From assembly GCA_002390285.1 (NCBI GenBank), contig DGPB01000008.1, positions 62,001-126,000 of the forward strand: a stretch of 64,000 nucleotides of DNA, in the 5' to 3' direction. This document shows positions 40,923 through 50,553 of this stretch, piece after piece. The DNA comes from Cellvibrionales bacterium UBA4451 (GTDB taxonomy: Bacteria > Pseudomonadota > Gammaproteobacteria > Pseudomonadales > Porticoccaceae). Position 1 is the first letter of the stretch. Every line of letters starts with the position of its first letter. Below the pieces are notes generated by a model. The model did not search any database. It worked only from the letters and a program-made list of their open reading frames with translations, and was not told where the DNA came from. A program made the position numbers and the translations under genes.

Positions 40923-41077
40923 GGTTATATTTCATGGTTATAGAGGGTGTTTAGCTGTTCGAGGTGAACTCAAGTATGCCCACAAACCACTCTATGTTGA
41001 AGAGACACCTGCTATTTAAGGATTAACGACTTTCTATACGATGGATCGCTAAGCTTTATTGCAGATTGTGCTGTTAG

Positions 41078-43618
41078 TTAAAACAGATCCTCGGGGCGCG
41101 TCGCCCCAGACGATGTGCCGCTGTTATTTATTAGTGAATTGCTTGTGGCCATTGCAGGAACATATTCTTTGCGGAAAATTTCGAATATTGCATTGGCATG
41201 CTCGGGCCCAACTCTTAGGCCGGTATTTGGGTCTATGCGGGCCATGACAACACCTTCGGGTTGGGGCCAGATGATTTCCTGTTTTCCCGCTAGTGCCGTT
41301 TTCATGAAATCGATCCATATGGGTAGGGCCGCTGAACCACCGAATTCACCACGTCCAAGTAGTAGGTTGTCATCAAAGCCGAGCCATGCGGTCGAGACAA
41401 TATGTGGGCTGTAACCGGAAAACCAGGCATCTTTTGGACCATTGGTCGTGCCGGTTTTTCCGCCGATATCCGATCGCTCTAGAACGCGGGCGCGTCTGCC
41501 TGTTCCCTTTCGAATAACATCTTTAAGGATGGAATCAATGAGATAAACTACTCGAGGTTCAATGATTCTTGGGGCTATGGGTGGTTTTAATACCGTTGGT
41601 GAAGATTTGATGGGTTGCGTTTCTTCATCAAGCCGTGTTGGATGCTCAGTTGCTAGCCCGAGTTCTGTGTCGAGGTCGCTCATAGTTGGCAGGGTTTCTA
41701 GTGCTATGTTTTCTTGTTCTGATTCTTCCATTCCCTTTATTGCTGCGTCAGCGTTCGCAGGGTTCTCTGAAGCCTGGTCGCAGGAGAGGCAAACGGTCAA
41801 TGGAGCCGCTTGGTAAACCAGATTTCCTTCTGTGTCTTCTATTCGATCAATCAGGTAGGGCTCAACTCGGTAGCCGCCATTGGCGAGAATAGCGTAGCCC
41901 GTAGCAATTTTCAGAGGCGTAACCGCATGGCTACCTAGGGCCAGTGATAGGTCCCTTGGCAGAGCAGGCCCATCGAAACCAAAGCGTTGTAACCCATCAA
42001 TGGCCTGGTTGATGCCAAGACTGCGTAAGATGCGGATTGATATCAGGTTTCGAGATTGATAAAGAGCCTCACGAAGGCGGGTTGGACCATAGAATTTTCC
42101 ACCGTCATTTTCTGGGCGCCATGCATTTTCCAAAAGTGAATCTTCAAAGACGACAGGCGCATCGTTAATGATACTCGCTGTGGTGAAACCATGTTCCAGT
42201 GCCGTGGTGTAAATAAAGGGTTTGAAATTTGAGCCGGGTTGACGCTCTGCCTGTGTTATGCGGTTAAAGTGACTTTGACGAAAATCGAATCCACCTACAA
42301 GAGCTTGGATGCCACCATTTTGTGGGTTGAGCGCGACAATGGCAGCTTGCGCTTTGGGTAATTGGCTCAATTGCCAGTTGCCATCGAGTTGTCGTATCCG
42401 AATAAGGTCGCCAGTGGCAAATAACTCTTCAGCAGATTGAATGGAGGCTGAGCGACTGTTGGGGCTATTAAAACGGCGCAGTCCCTTAAGGCCGCTTTCC
42501 CACGTTATATCTACTGAGTTGCTGGAGGCGAGCAGAACGGTGAGGGATTGTTTGCTTACCTGTGTGACGATTGCGGGGGTAAGGTTGCCGTAGGTCGGTG
42601 TAGCTCCAAGTGTTGATAGCCAGCTTTCTTTTTCAAGCACCTGGTTTTCTGGGCCGCGATATCCGTGACGGCGGTCATAAGCGATTAAACCGGCCTGAAC
42701 GGCGTTTTGAGCCGTACGCTGCAGTTTGCTGTCGACGGTGGTGTAGACGCGGTAGCCATCCATGTAGGCACCTTGGCCAACCATCCCCAAAATTTCCTTA
42801 CGTGCCATTTCAGATACGTAGGGTGCATCCAGTTCAAGATGGTAGCCATGGTAATTGGCGGTTACGGGCTCTGCTTTAGCTAATGTGTATGCTTCGTTGT
42901 TGATATGGTGTAAGTCCAGCATGCGCTTAAGAATCCAGTTGCGGCGAATCAGTGCCCGGTCTGGATTGGCGATTGGGTTGTAAGCGGATGGGGCCTTAGG
43001 AAGCCCTGCGATCATCGCTAGCTGGGCAAGGCTAAGATCTTTGATAGACTTCCCGTAGTAGACTTGTGCGGCAGCTTCTATCCCATAGGCTCTGTTACCT
43101 TGATATATCTTGTTGGCGTAGAGAGTAAGAATTTCTTCCTTGCTGAGTTCATCTTCAATACGCAGTGCCAGCAAGATTTCATTAAACTTTCTGGTGAAGG
43201 TTTGTGTTCGGGTTAAAAAAAAGTTGCGGGCTACCTGCATGGTAATGGTGCTTCCCCCAGTTTTAATTTCACCAGACGTGATCAATTGGGATGCGGCTCG
43301 CAGCAGGCCCGCAATATCTACCCCTCCATGACGGTAAAACCGGTCATCTTCAGCCGATAGCAGTGCGCTGACGTATAAAGGTGGCATGTCTTCAAAATTG
43401 ATGGGTGTGCGACGTTTTTCGCCAAACTCTCCAATAAGTTGTGAATCTTGTGAATAGATTCTCAAAGGAGTTTGAAGTTTCGTCTCACGAAGGCTTTCAA
43501 CCGAGGGTAATTTAGGGCTAAGGTACAGGTACAGGCTGCCAGTAATAATGAGAACGCCACCTAAGGATGCAAGGGTGGCCCAAAATGCATAGCTTAGAAG
43601 TTTAAAAATTTTGTTCAT
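41078..43618 (-). CDS. mrcA: Penicillin-binding protein 1A
   Basis: A bifunctional peptidoglycan synthase of 846 residues. One N-terminal membrane helix (about 9-31) is followed by the GT51 transglycosylase (SAEDDRFYRHGGVDIAG with catalytic Glu, GGSTITMQVARN) and the transpeptidase with GSNFKPFIY (SxxK), SRN and GKTGTTNGPKDAWF (KTG). Between SRN and KTG lies an acidic insert of about 75 residues (ESEQENIALETLPTMSDLDTEL region). The gene diverges from pilM, as in most gammaproteobacteria. Confidence 0.95.
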   Translation of the reverse strand: MNKIFKLLSYAFWATLASLGGVLIITGSLYLYLSPKLPSVESLRETKLQTPLRIYSQDSQLIGEFGEKRRTPINFEDMPPLYVSALLSAEDDRFYRHGGVDIAGLLRAASQLITSGEIKTGGSTITMQVARNFFLTRTQTFTRKFNEILLALRIEDELSKEEILTLYANKIYQGNRAYGIEAAAQVYYGKSIKDLSLAQLAMIAGLPKAPSAYNPIANPDRALIRRNWILKRMLDLHHINNEAYTLAKAEPVTANYHGYHLELDAPYVSEMARKEILGMVGQGAYMDGYRVYTTVDSKLQRTAQNAVQAGLIAYDRRHGYRGPENQVLEKESWLSTLGATPTYGNLTPAIVTQVSKQSLTVLLASSNSVDITWESGLKGLRRFNSPNSRSASIQSAEELFATGDLIRIRQLDGNWQLSQLPKAQAAIVALNPQNGGIQALVGGFDFRQSHFNRITQAERQPGSNFKPFIYTTALEHGFTTASIINDAPVVFEDSLLENAWRPENDGGKFYGPTRLREALYQSRNLISIRILRSLGINQAIDGLQRFGFDGPALPRDLSLALGSHAVTPLKIATGYAILANGGYRVEPYLIDRIEDTEGNLVYQAAPLTVCLSCDQASENPANADAAIKGMEESEQENIALETLPTMSDLDTELGLATEHPTRLDEETQPIKSSPTVLKPPIAPRIIEPRVVYLIDSILKDVIRKGTGRRARVLERSDIGGKTGTTNGPKDAWFSGYSPHIVSTAWLGFDDNLLLGRGEFGGSAALPIWIDFMKTALAGKQEIIWPQPEGVVMARIDPNTGLRVGPEHANAIFEIFRKEYVPAMATSNSLINNSGTSSGATRPEDLF

Positions 43619-43750
43619 GGTTCAGCCTGATTAAGTCAGCGTGTTATTATAGAGTTAAAGGAAGCGTCAATACAGTTCTTGCAAACTTGCAACAAGTAGT
43701 TAAAGTTATAGCTTAGGTGCTTTGCGTAACTTGGGGGAAAGAAAACAAAA

Positions 43751-44818
43751 ATGGGAATTTTCAGTTTTCTCGATCAGCAACCTAAAAGCTTGCTGGGGTT
43801 AGATATTAGCTCTTCGGCAGTCAAGTTGCTTGAGATTAGTCGAAGTGGTAGCCGGTACAAGGTGGAAAGCTATCTGGTGCGACCTCTTCCGCCGAATACG
43901 GTTGTGGAAAAAAACATCAATGATGTTGAGGCGCTGGCGGATACGATTCGCAAGGTGGTCAGCCAGTCCAGAGCGAAAGCCAAGGATGCAGCGGTTGCCG
44001 TTTTCGGCTCATCGGTGATAACTAAAGTCATCGAAATGCCAGCAGAATTAAGTGATCAGGCATTAGAAACCCAAATTGCATTGGAGGCTGATCAGTATAT
44101 CCCTTACCCTCTCGACGAGGTCGCTCTCGACTTTGAAGTAGTGGGTCCTTCAGAAAATAATCCAGAGCAGGTGGGTGTTTTGCTAGCGGCATGTCGCTTA
44201 GAGAATGTCGACGCCAGAGTGCAAGCACTTGAGATGGCAGGGTTAAAGCCCAGGGTTGTCGATGTTGAAGTGTTTGCGGTCGAACGTTCGTTTGAGTTGT
44301 TGGCCAATCAGCTGGAAGAGTTGGGTGATCAGGTTGTTGCCATTGCTGACGTGGGTGCAACCATGCTTACCCTGAGCGTATTGGTCAATGGTAAAACGGT
44401 GTATACCCGGGAGCAGCTGTTCGGCGGCAAGCAAGTTACTGAAGAAATTCAGCGTCGTTATGGTCTTTCTCTTGAGGAGGCTGGCCAGGCTAAGAAACAG
44501 GGTGGCCTTCCTGAGGACTACGTTTCTGAAGTACTAGAACCTTTTAAGGATGCGCTAGTCCAGCAGATATCCCGTTCATTGCAATTCTTCTTTTCATCGA
44601 GCCAATACAATTATATTGACCAGTTAATTATGGCTGGTGGCGTTGCGGCCATGGATGGATTGCGGGACGAAATAGAAGAAAAGCTAGGGATGCCTACCAT
44701 GGTTGCAAATCCATTTGCCGATATGGAAGTGTCCAGCAAGGTAAATGCGGTTGCTTTGAGTAATGATGCGCCAGCCATGTTGATTGCGGCTGGCCTGGCG
44801 TTGAGGGGGCTTGAATAA
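43751..44818 (+). CDS. pilM: Type IV pilus assembly protein PilM
   Basis: A 355-residue actin-like cytoplasmic protein of the pilus alignment subcomplex. The ATPase-like phosphate loops are LGLDISSSAVKLLE at the N-terminus and AIADVGATMLTLSVL mid-way; LIMAGGVAAMDGL provides the adenosine loop. PilM binds the PilN N-terminus. It is first of pilMNOPQ, with a GGGGGAAAG tract upstream of its ATG. Confidence 0.96.
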   Translation: MGIFSFLDQQPKSLLGLDISSSAVKLLEISRSGSRYKVESYLVRPLPPNTVVEKNINDVEALADTIRKVVSQSRAKAKDAAVAVFGSSVITKVIEMPAELSDQALETQIALEADQYIPYPLDEVALDFEVVGPSENNPEQVGVLLAACRLENVDARVQALEMAGLKPRVVDVEVFAVERSFELLANQLEELGDQVVAIADVGATMLTLSVLVNGKTVYTREQLFGGKQVTEEIQRRYGLSLEEAGQAKKQGGLPEDYVSEVLEPFKDALVQQISRSLQFFFSSSQYNYIDQLIMAGGVAAMDGLRDEIEEKLGMPTMVANPFADMEVSSKVNAVALSNDAPAMLIAAGLALRGLE

Positions 44819-44819
44819 C

Positions 44820-45404
44820 ATGGCCAAAATTAATTTACTCCCTTGGCGCGAAGCCTTTCGCGCAGACAAGAAAAAAGATTTTATAAGCTTAACGGTTGTT
44901 GTCCTCGTGGTGGCGGTGTTTTCGTCGTTTGGTTGGGACAGGGTCGTTAATAATCAGATTGAATCTCAGCATAGCCGAAATCAGTTGCTTAAGACTGAAA
45001 TCGCCAAGCTAGACAAGCAGGTTGCCGAGATTCAAGAGCTGAAAAAACGTCGCCAGGACCTACTTGATAGAATGCAGGTCATTCAAGAGCTGCAAGGTAA
45101 CCGGCCTGAAATTGTAAAAATTTATGATGAGTTTGTTAAAGCCGTACCTGATGGTGTTTATTTTACCAAAATGATCCGCAAGGATAACCTGATATCTCTA
45201 GTCGGTTATGCCGAGTCAAATAACAGGGTGTCGGCTTTGATGAGACAACTTGATGCGTCCTATAAATTCACAGAGCCAAATTTAACCAAAGTGCAGGATA
45301 ACGAGGTGCTGGGCGAAGATGGTAGTCAGTTTGAGATGCGAGTTAAAATTGTAAAAACGCCAGTTGGCCCAGTGCTAACTGATTCAGCTGAAGGAGGCGC
45401 ATGA
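44820..45404 (+). CDS. pilN: Type IV pilus assembly protein PilN
   Basis: A 194-residue inner-membrane protein. The extreme N-terminus AKINLLPWRE is the PilM-binding motif, followed by a membrane helix (about 22-42, ISLTVVVLVVAVFSSFGW), a coiled coil (LLKTEIAKLDKQVAEIQELKKRR) and a periplasmic ferredoxin-like domain. The ATG lies one base after the pilM stop (TAACATG); the GGGGG before the pilM stop can act as ribosome-binding site. Confidence 0.95.
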   Translation: MAKINLLPWREAFRADKKKDFISLTVVVLVVAVFSSFGWDRVVNNQIESQHSRNQLLKTEIAKLDKQVAEIQELKKRRQDLLDRMQVIQELQGNRPEIVKIYDEFVKAVPDGVYFTKMIRKDNLISLVGYAESNNRVSALMRQLDASYKFTEPNLTKVQDNEVLGEDGSQFEMRVKIVKTPVGPVLTDSAEGGA

Positions 45405-45405
45405 T

Positions 45406-46017
45406 ATGCCGTTAGCTGAATTCTATCAGCAGGTAAAGAATTTCGACTTTGGTGAGCTAGATTATGAGAGTGTTGGCATATGGCCGCTACCAATAAGGCT
45501 ATTTTTGTTAGCACTGGTATTTGCTCTGGTCATAGCGGCAACTTATTACTTCCATATTAAGGAGCTTGATGCAGAGCTGGATGTGGTTAAGGGTAAGGAG
45601 TTGCAGCTGAAGAAAACGTTTGAGGAAAAAGCATTTCAGGCTGCTAACCTTGAACGCTATCGTATGCAAATGGTTGAAGTGGAGAAACTGTTTGGCGCGA
45701 TGTTGGCGCAGTTGCCCAGTGATACCGAAGTGCCAGGATTGCTCGAAGATATTACTGAAATCGGAAGTGGTTCTAGTCTAGATATCACCACTATTAGCTT
45801 GCAGCCTGAAAGAGCAGCAGAGTTTTATGTTGAGCTGCCGATCAAAATTGTGGCTGTGGGTGATTACCACGATGTTGGCGCCTTCGTCAGCGGAGTCGCG
45901 AGCTTACCGCGCATTGTCACGCTGCATAATTACAGCCTGACAGCGAATGAGAAGGGCGGTTTGCTGGGACTTGAAATCGAAGCGAGAACATACCGCTACA
46001 AGACGCAGGATGACTGA
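45406..46017 (+). CDS. pilO: Type IV pilus assembly protein PilO
   Basis: A 203-residue inner-membrane partner of PilN. One membrane helix (about 27-46, PIRLFLLALVFALVIAATYY) leads into a coiled coil and then a periplasmic ferredoxin-like domain (VEKLFGAMLAQLPSDTEVPGLLEDI). The ATG is separated by a single base from the pilN stop, and AAGGAGG lies 8 nt upstream. Confidence 0.95.
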   Translation: MPLAEFYQQVKNFDFGELDYESVGIWPLPIRLFLLALVFALVIAATYYFHIKELDAELDVVKGKELQLKKTFEEKAFQAANLERYRMQMVEVEKLFGAMLAQLPSDTEVPGLLEDITEIGSGSSLDITTISLQPERAAEFYVELPIKIVAVGDYHDVGAFVSGVASLPRIVTLHNYSLTANEKGGLLGLEIEARTYRYKTQDD

Positions 46018-46554
46018 ATGATGGCGAAGATGACCCGTTTGTTTCTCGTAACCCTTGGCGTATCACTGATGTTAGGTTGTACTGGGGGTGGTAAGCATGA
46101 GGACCTTCAGCGATTTATGGTGGATGTCAAGGCAAAGCCGGCTGGAGAAATAGAGCCATTGCCAACATTTCGTGCTTATAAAACGTTTAAGTATAGTGCC
46201 GTGGCCATGCGTAGCCCATTTGACCCGCCATTGGTGCGCCTTGCTGATGCTATGACAGGTAACGATAAGGCGCAGGCGCCTGATGAAGGTCGTAAGAAGG
46301 AATACTTGGAAGGATTTAATTTTTCTGCGCTGTCTTTAGTGGGTATTCTGTCAAAGGATGGTCAGATTTGGTCGCTCATTAATGATGGTGATGGTGGTAT
46401 TCATCGCGTTACTGTTGGTAATTATATGGGTAAGAACCATGGGCGTATCACTTCAGTGACAGGTTCAAAGGCGGACGTGGTTGAGATTGTTCCCGATGGC
46501 AAGGGTGATTGGGTAGAACGCCCGCGTACCTTAGCTCTGAAAGAGAAGGACTGA
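46018..46554 (+). CDS. pilP: Type IV pilus lipoprotein PilP
   Basis: A 178-residue lipoprotein linking PilNO to the PilQ secretin. The signal peptide ends in LMLGC (lipobox), an unstructured linker follows, and the C-terminal beta-domain reads ALSLVGILSKDGQIWSLINDGDGGIHRVTVGNYMG. The ATG abuts the pilO stop directly. Confidence 0.95.
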   Translation: MMAKMTRLFLVTLGVSLMLGCTGGGKHEDLQRFMVDVKAKPAGEIEPLPTFRAYKTFKYSAVAMRSPFDPPLVRLADAMTGNDKAQAPDEGRKKEYLEGFNFSALSLVGILSKDGQIWSLINDGDGGIHRVTVGNYMGKNHGRITSVTGSKADVVEIVPDGKGDWVERPRTLALKEKD

Positions 46555-46559
46555 TAAAG

Positions 46560-48716
46560 ATGTTTGGCAAAATTGAGAAGAAAGGGTATCTAAAAAGTGT
46601 TCTGGTACTGACGGGGTGGCTTGCTTGTTTAGGGGTTTCTTCACCGGTATGGGCTCAAGTCTTACTTGAGGACATTAGTTTTGCAACGCTACCCGATGCT
46701 AGTTTTGAGGTTCGGATGGCTTTTTCTGGTACCCCTCCAACTCCTGAGGGCTATACCATCGACAATCCCGCTAGAATTGTTTTGGATTTTCCTGATGTAG
46801 AAAGCACTCTAGAACAGAAAAAACATGCATTATCATTCGAAAATGCTAGGAGTGCCGTGGTTCTGAGTACGGCAGACCGCACTCGTTTGATCTTAAATAT
46901 GCTTGAAATAGCGCCCTACGAAACGCGAACGGAGGGAAATGTACTGATCGTTCTCGTTGGAGGAGGGGACGGTCCGATTGTATCTCAGAAGCAGGCAGTC
47001 TTGGTTGCTGCCACCGCTAGTAAAAAAGACAAAACCCTTGAGGCTAAAAACAGTATTGAGAGCGTGGATTTCAGCCGAGGAGAGAAGGGTGAGGGTTTAG
47101 TTGCAATTGAGCTTTCTGATCCTTCGGTCAGTGTCGATATTTCTCAAGTAGGCAACGAAATAAAGTTAAGTTTTTTTCGTACTGCCTTGCCATCCTCTCA
47201 GGACCGCCGACTGGATGTGATCGACTTTGCTACGCCGGTAAAAGAAATTGATACCACTAATGATGGATCTACCACCACCGTTACAGTGAGTACCGTTGGT
47301 GAATATGACTATATGGCTTATCAGGCAGACAGCCAGTACTTAGTTAGCATAAAACCGTTAACTGCTGATGAGATAGAAAATAAAAAATCTAAGTTTGCTT
47401 ATGTGGGCGAAAAATTATCTTTGAACTTCCAAGATATTGAAGTGAGATCAGTGCTGCAGTTGATTGCAGATTTTACGGAGTTGAACTTGGTTGCTAGCGA
47501 TACCGTGTCTGGCAGCATTACCCTTCGTCTTGAAAATGTGCCTTGGGATCAGGCCCTAGCGATTGTCTTGAAAGCCAAGGGGCTTGACAAGCGTCAGGTA
47601 GGAAACGTATTGATGGTGGCTCCTGCTGCAGAAATTGCTGAGCGTGAAAGGCTTCAGGTTGAGACCAATAAGCAATTACAGGAATTAGCGCCACTTCGCA
47701 CAGAATTTATCCGAATTAAATACGCAGACGCCAAAGAGTTGTTCGAATTGTTTGATACGGATAATGGAGGTGGAGGTGGTAGCGGTGATGGGCCAGCGAA
47801 AGACAGTATCCTGTCCGAACGAGGGTCGGCCATCGTTGATGAGCGAACAAACACGGTTATCCTGACTGACACTGAAGAGAAAATCTTGGAGTTCAGACGT
47901 CTAATTGATGAAATTGATATCCCTATTAGACAGGTTTTGATTGAAGCCCGCATTGTTATTGCCAGTACGGATTTCAGAAAAGAAATTGGCGCACGCATGG
48001 GGATTCAGGGTGCTCGAGGTATTGGTGGCGATAACGTGGCCGGCTTCTCTGGCTCTCTCGAAGGTTTTGAAAGTCCAAATAACCCTCTTGAGATTTTCAA
48101 GGGTGATGGTGGAACAATTTTAGTGAATGATAGTGCTTTGAATGTGGATTTGGGTGTCACGAACCCTGCCGGTAGTTTTGCGCTTGAGTTCTTGACCGGT
48201 AATACGTTTTTGGATCTCGAGCTCAGCGCTCTTGAGAATGAAGGTAGCGGTGAGATTGTGTCTCAGCCCAAGGTGTTAACCGGTGACAAGCAGAAGGCGA
48301 CGATAAAAACCGGTACTGAAATTCCCTACCAAAATGCGACATCTAGTGGTGCAACCTCTGTTGAGTTTAAAGAGGCTGTACTTAAACTCGAAGTAACGCC
48401 ACAAATCACACCAGACGGTCGGATCGTGATGGATTTGGTGGTTGCTCAAGATTCAGTGGGTGACTTGTTGCCCAGCGGTGAGCCCGTCATTGATGTGACC
48501 GAGGTTGAAACCCAGGCTATTGTGGGCGATGGTCAAACGCTTGTTCTTGGTGGCTTGTTTCAAATGCAAAAAGTAACCTCAGTTGAAAAGGTTCCTCTGC
48601 TGGGAGATATCCCCTATCTGGGGCGTCTCTTCAGACATAATATGGATGATATGGAAAAACGTGAAATCCTGATTTTCATCACGCCCAAAATCATAGATGA
48701 AGCCCTTCTTGATTAA
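46560..48716 (+). CDS. pilQ: Type IV pilus secretin PilQ
   Basis: A 718-residue outer-membrane secretin through which the pilus passes. The signal peptide (LVLTGWLACLGVSSPVWA, cleavage before QVLLED) is followed by AMIN domains, an STN/secretin N0 domain (LSLNFQDIEVRSVLQLIADFTELN), an N1 domain interrupted by a Gly-rich loop (DNGGGGGSGDGP) and the secretin core (GSGEIVSQPKVLT, VPLLGDIPYLGRLFR). ATG 46560 is preferred because AAGGA lies upstream at proper spacing; an earlier in-frame start would lie inside pilP. Confidence 0.96.
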   Translation: MFGKIEKKGYLKSVLVLTGWLACLGVSSPVWAQVLLEDISFATLPDASFEVRMAFSGTPPTPEGYTIDNPARIVLDFPDVESTLEQKKHALSFENARSAVVLSTADRTRLILNMLEIAPYETRTEGNVLIVLVGGGDGPIVSQKQAVLVAATASKKDKTLEAKNSIESVDFSRGEKGEGLVAIELSDPSVSVDISQVGNEIKLSFFRTALPSSQDRRLDVIDFATPVKEIDTTNDGSTTTVTVSTVGEYDYMAYQADSQYLVSIKPLTADEIENKKSKFAYVGEKLSLNFQDIEVRSVLQLIADFTELNLVASDTVSGSITLRLENVPWDQALAIVLKAKGLDKRQVGNVLMVAPAAEIAERERLQVETNKQLQELAPLRTEFIRIKYADAKELFELFDTDNGGGGGSGDGPAKDSILSERGSAIVDERTNTVILTDTEEKILEFRRLIDEIDIPIRQVLIEARIVIASTDFRKEIGARMGIQGARGIGGDNVAGFSGSLEGFESPNNPLEIFKGDGGTILVNDSALNVDLGVTNPAGSFALEFLTGNTFLDLELSALENEGSGEIVSQPKVLTGDKQKATIKTGTEIPYQNATSSGATSVEFKEAVLKLEVTPQITPDGRIVMDLVVAQDSVGDLLPSGEPVIDVTEVETQAIVGDGQTLVLGGLFQMQKVTSVEKVPLLGDIPYLGRLFRHNMDDMEKREILIFITPKIIDEALLD

Positions 48717-49240
48717 TGCTTAAAAACAACAATATTTTTCTTGTTGGCCCCATGGGGGCTGGCAAGACGACCATTGGTCGTTTTTTGGCGAATAGTCTGA
48801 ACCTTGAGTTTGTTGACCTTGATGCTGAAATTGAGCAGCGTTGTGGCGCTAATATTCCTTGGATATTTGATGTGGAGGGCGAAGATGGCTTCCGCAAACG
48901 TGAAGGGCAGCTGCTGGATGAGATAACGAGGAGAAAAGGCATTCTTCTTGCTACAGGTGGTGGGGTGGTGCTTACTGAAAATAATCAGGAGCTGCTCAAG
49001 CAAAGAGGTTATGTCGTTTACCTAAGTGCTTCAGTAGATCAGCTTTTAGAAAGAACTGCCCATGATAGAAACCGCCCTCTATTACAGGTCGACAACCCCC
49101 GTGCAGTGATAGAAAAATTAATTTCAGATCGCGATCCACTTTATCGAGATGTGGCTGACTTAGTGGTCATTACTGAAAGAAGAAAGCCTCAGTTGGTTGC
49201 TGAGGATATTGTGGAAGAAGTTCGTCACCTAATGGGCTGA
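48716..49240 (+). CDS. aroK: Shikimate kinase
   Basis: Phosphorylates shikimate in the aromatic amino-acid pathway. The 174-residue P-loop kinase has GPMGAGKTTIGR (Walker A), FVDLDAEIEQRCG (substrate Asp), FRKREGQLL (substrate Arg), ATGGGVV (Walker B-like) and RNRPLL in the lid. Its ATG overlaps the pilQ TAA by one base, the usual pilQ-aroK coupling. Confidence 0.97.
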   Translation: MLKNNNIFLVGPMGAGKTTIGRFLANSLNLEFVDLDAEIEQRCGANIPWIFDVEGEDGFRKREGQLLDEITRRKGILLATGGGVVLTENNQELLKQRGYVVYLSASVDQLLERTAHDRNRPLLQVDNPRAVIEKLISDRDPLYRDVADLVVITERRKPQLVAEDIVEEVRHLMG

Positions 49241-49282
49241 TGTGGTACATTTCAGTCCAAATTCAATGGTAGAAACATCACA

Positions 49283-50365
49283 GTGGAAAAGATAAAAAAG
49301 CTCAGGGTCGATTTGGGTGAGCGAAGCTATCCGATACTTATTGGCGAAGGGTTATTGCAGACCCCAAACCTTTTTTCGCCCTATATTCATGGTGGCCAGG
49401 TACTGGTTGTAACCAACGAAACAATTGCCCCTTTATATCTGAAGTCAATTATTGGGAACCTTTCGGCTTATCAAGTAGATTCAGTGATATTGCCCGATGG
49501 CGAACGATACAAAAATCTTGAGACGCTCAACCTTATCTTTGATCAGCTACTGATCAAGCAGCACAACCGAAAAACCACATTAATTGCCCTTGGGGGTGGT
49601 GTTATTGGTGATATGACAGGGTTTGCTGCCGCCTGTTATCAGCGCGGCATTAACTTTATTCAGGTGCCGACAACATTGCTTTCGCAAGTAGATTCCTCTG
49701 TGGGGGGGAAAACGGCAGTCAACCACGCTAAAGGTAAGAATATGATAGGGGCCTTCTATCAACCGCAATGTGTTATTGCTGATACGGCCACCTTAAATAC
49801 CCTTGATGACAGACAATTGCGGGCGGGTCTGGCAGAGGTGATCAAATATGGTTTGATCTCCGATGCGGAATTCTTTTGCTGGTTAGAAGAAAATATTGAT
49901 TTATTGCTTAATAGGGATGCCGACGCTCTGGCCTTTGCTATTCTGAGATCGTGTGAAAATAAAGCAAAGGTTGTGAGTCAGGATGAGCGGGAAGGTGGCA
50001 TCAGAGCCATCTTGAATTTTGGGCATACCTTTGGCCATGCCATTGAAACTGCACAGAGCTACAGCGATTGGCTGCATGGTGAAGCTATTGCTGCCGGTAT
50101 GGTGATGGCTGCTGGGCTCTCCCTTTCGATGGGTTGGATTTCAGCGGAAGATGTTCGTAGAGCGAGCGCACTGTTTATGCATTGCGCGCTTCCTGTAGCG
50201 CCCCCTGAATCTATGTCATCTGAACAATTCTTGACGTTGATGGCGGTCGATAAAAAGGTGGTCGACGGCTCCCTTCGTCTAGTACTCCTTAAGGCCATTG
50301 GTCAGGCAGTGGTTACCTCCGATTTTGATCACAGACTACTAGTTGAAGTGCTCCAACGCAGCTAG
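49283..50365 (+). CDS. aroB: 3-dehydroquinate synthase
   Basis: Converts DAHP to 3-dehydroquinate using NAD and a divalent metal. The 360-residue protein has LPDGERYKNLETL, ALGGGVIGDMTGFAAACYQRG (NAD loop), QVPTTLLSQVDSSVGGKTAVNH, AEVIKYGLISD and the metal-binding His in LNFGHTFGHAIE and WLHGEAIAAGM. The start is GTG. It follows aroK at 42 bp. The SPOR-domain gene damX, commonly next, is absent; gltB follows after 188 bp. Confidence 0.97.
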   Translation: MEKIKKLRVDLGERSYPILIGEGLLQTPNLFSPYIHGGQVLVVTNETIAPLYLKSIIGNLSAYQVDSVILPDGERYKNLETLNLIFDQLLIKQHNRKTTLIALGGGVIGDMTGFAAACYQRGINFIQVPTTLLSQVDSSVGGKTAVNHAKGKNMIGAFYQPQCVIADTATLNTLDDRQLRAGLAEVIKYGLISDAEFFCWLEENIDLLLNRDADALAFAILRSCENKAKVVSQDEREGGIRAILNFGHTFGHAIETAQSYSDWLHGEAIAAGMVMAAGLSLSMGWISAEDVRRASALFMHCALPVAPPESMSSEQFLTLMAVDKKVVDGSLRLVLLKAIGQAVVTSDFDHRLLVEVLQRS

Positions 50366-50435
50366 TGGCTTAGAGTAGGTCCTCTCTCGACTGAGATCAT
50401 TAATCCTGTAAATACGCTTTTTCACCTTCAGATAT

Positions 50436-50464
50436 TTGTGGCACTGGCCAGGGATGTGTAAAAT
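50436..50464 (+). promoter_or_regulatory. Probable sigma70 promoter of gltBD
   Basis: TTGTGG (50436-50441) and TAAAAT (50459-50464) are 17 bp apart, with a TG two bases before the -10 helping. It would give a leader of about 80 nt rich in T before the gltB ATG at 50554. It is the best sigma70-type match in the 188-bp aroB-gltB gap. Confidence 0.5.
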
Positions 50465-50553
50465 GTGTCTCCTTTTGCGCCTACGGGTCGCCATTTTGGT
50501 GATTTTTTCTCTGTAACTATTTGTTTTTACTTAATTTTATCTAGAGTCTTATT

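Noticed and set aside
46509..46559. PilQ start inside pilP
   Set aside because: The extra residues lie ahead of the signal peptide, overlap pilP in another frame, and ATG 46560 has a proper AAGGA.
50440..50456. TGGCAC upstream of gltB resembling a -24 element
   Set aside because: No GC dinucleotide lies at the -12 position; a sigma70 reading with 17-bp spacing (TTGTGG/TAAAAT) fits the same stretch better.
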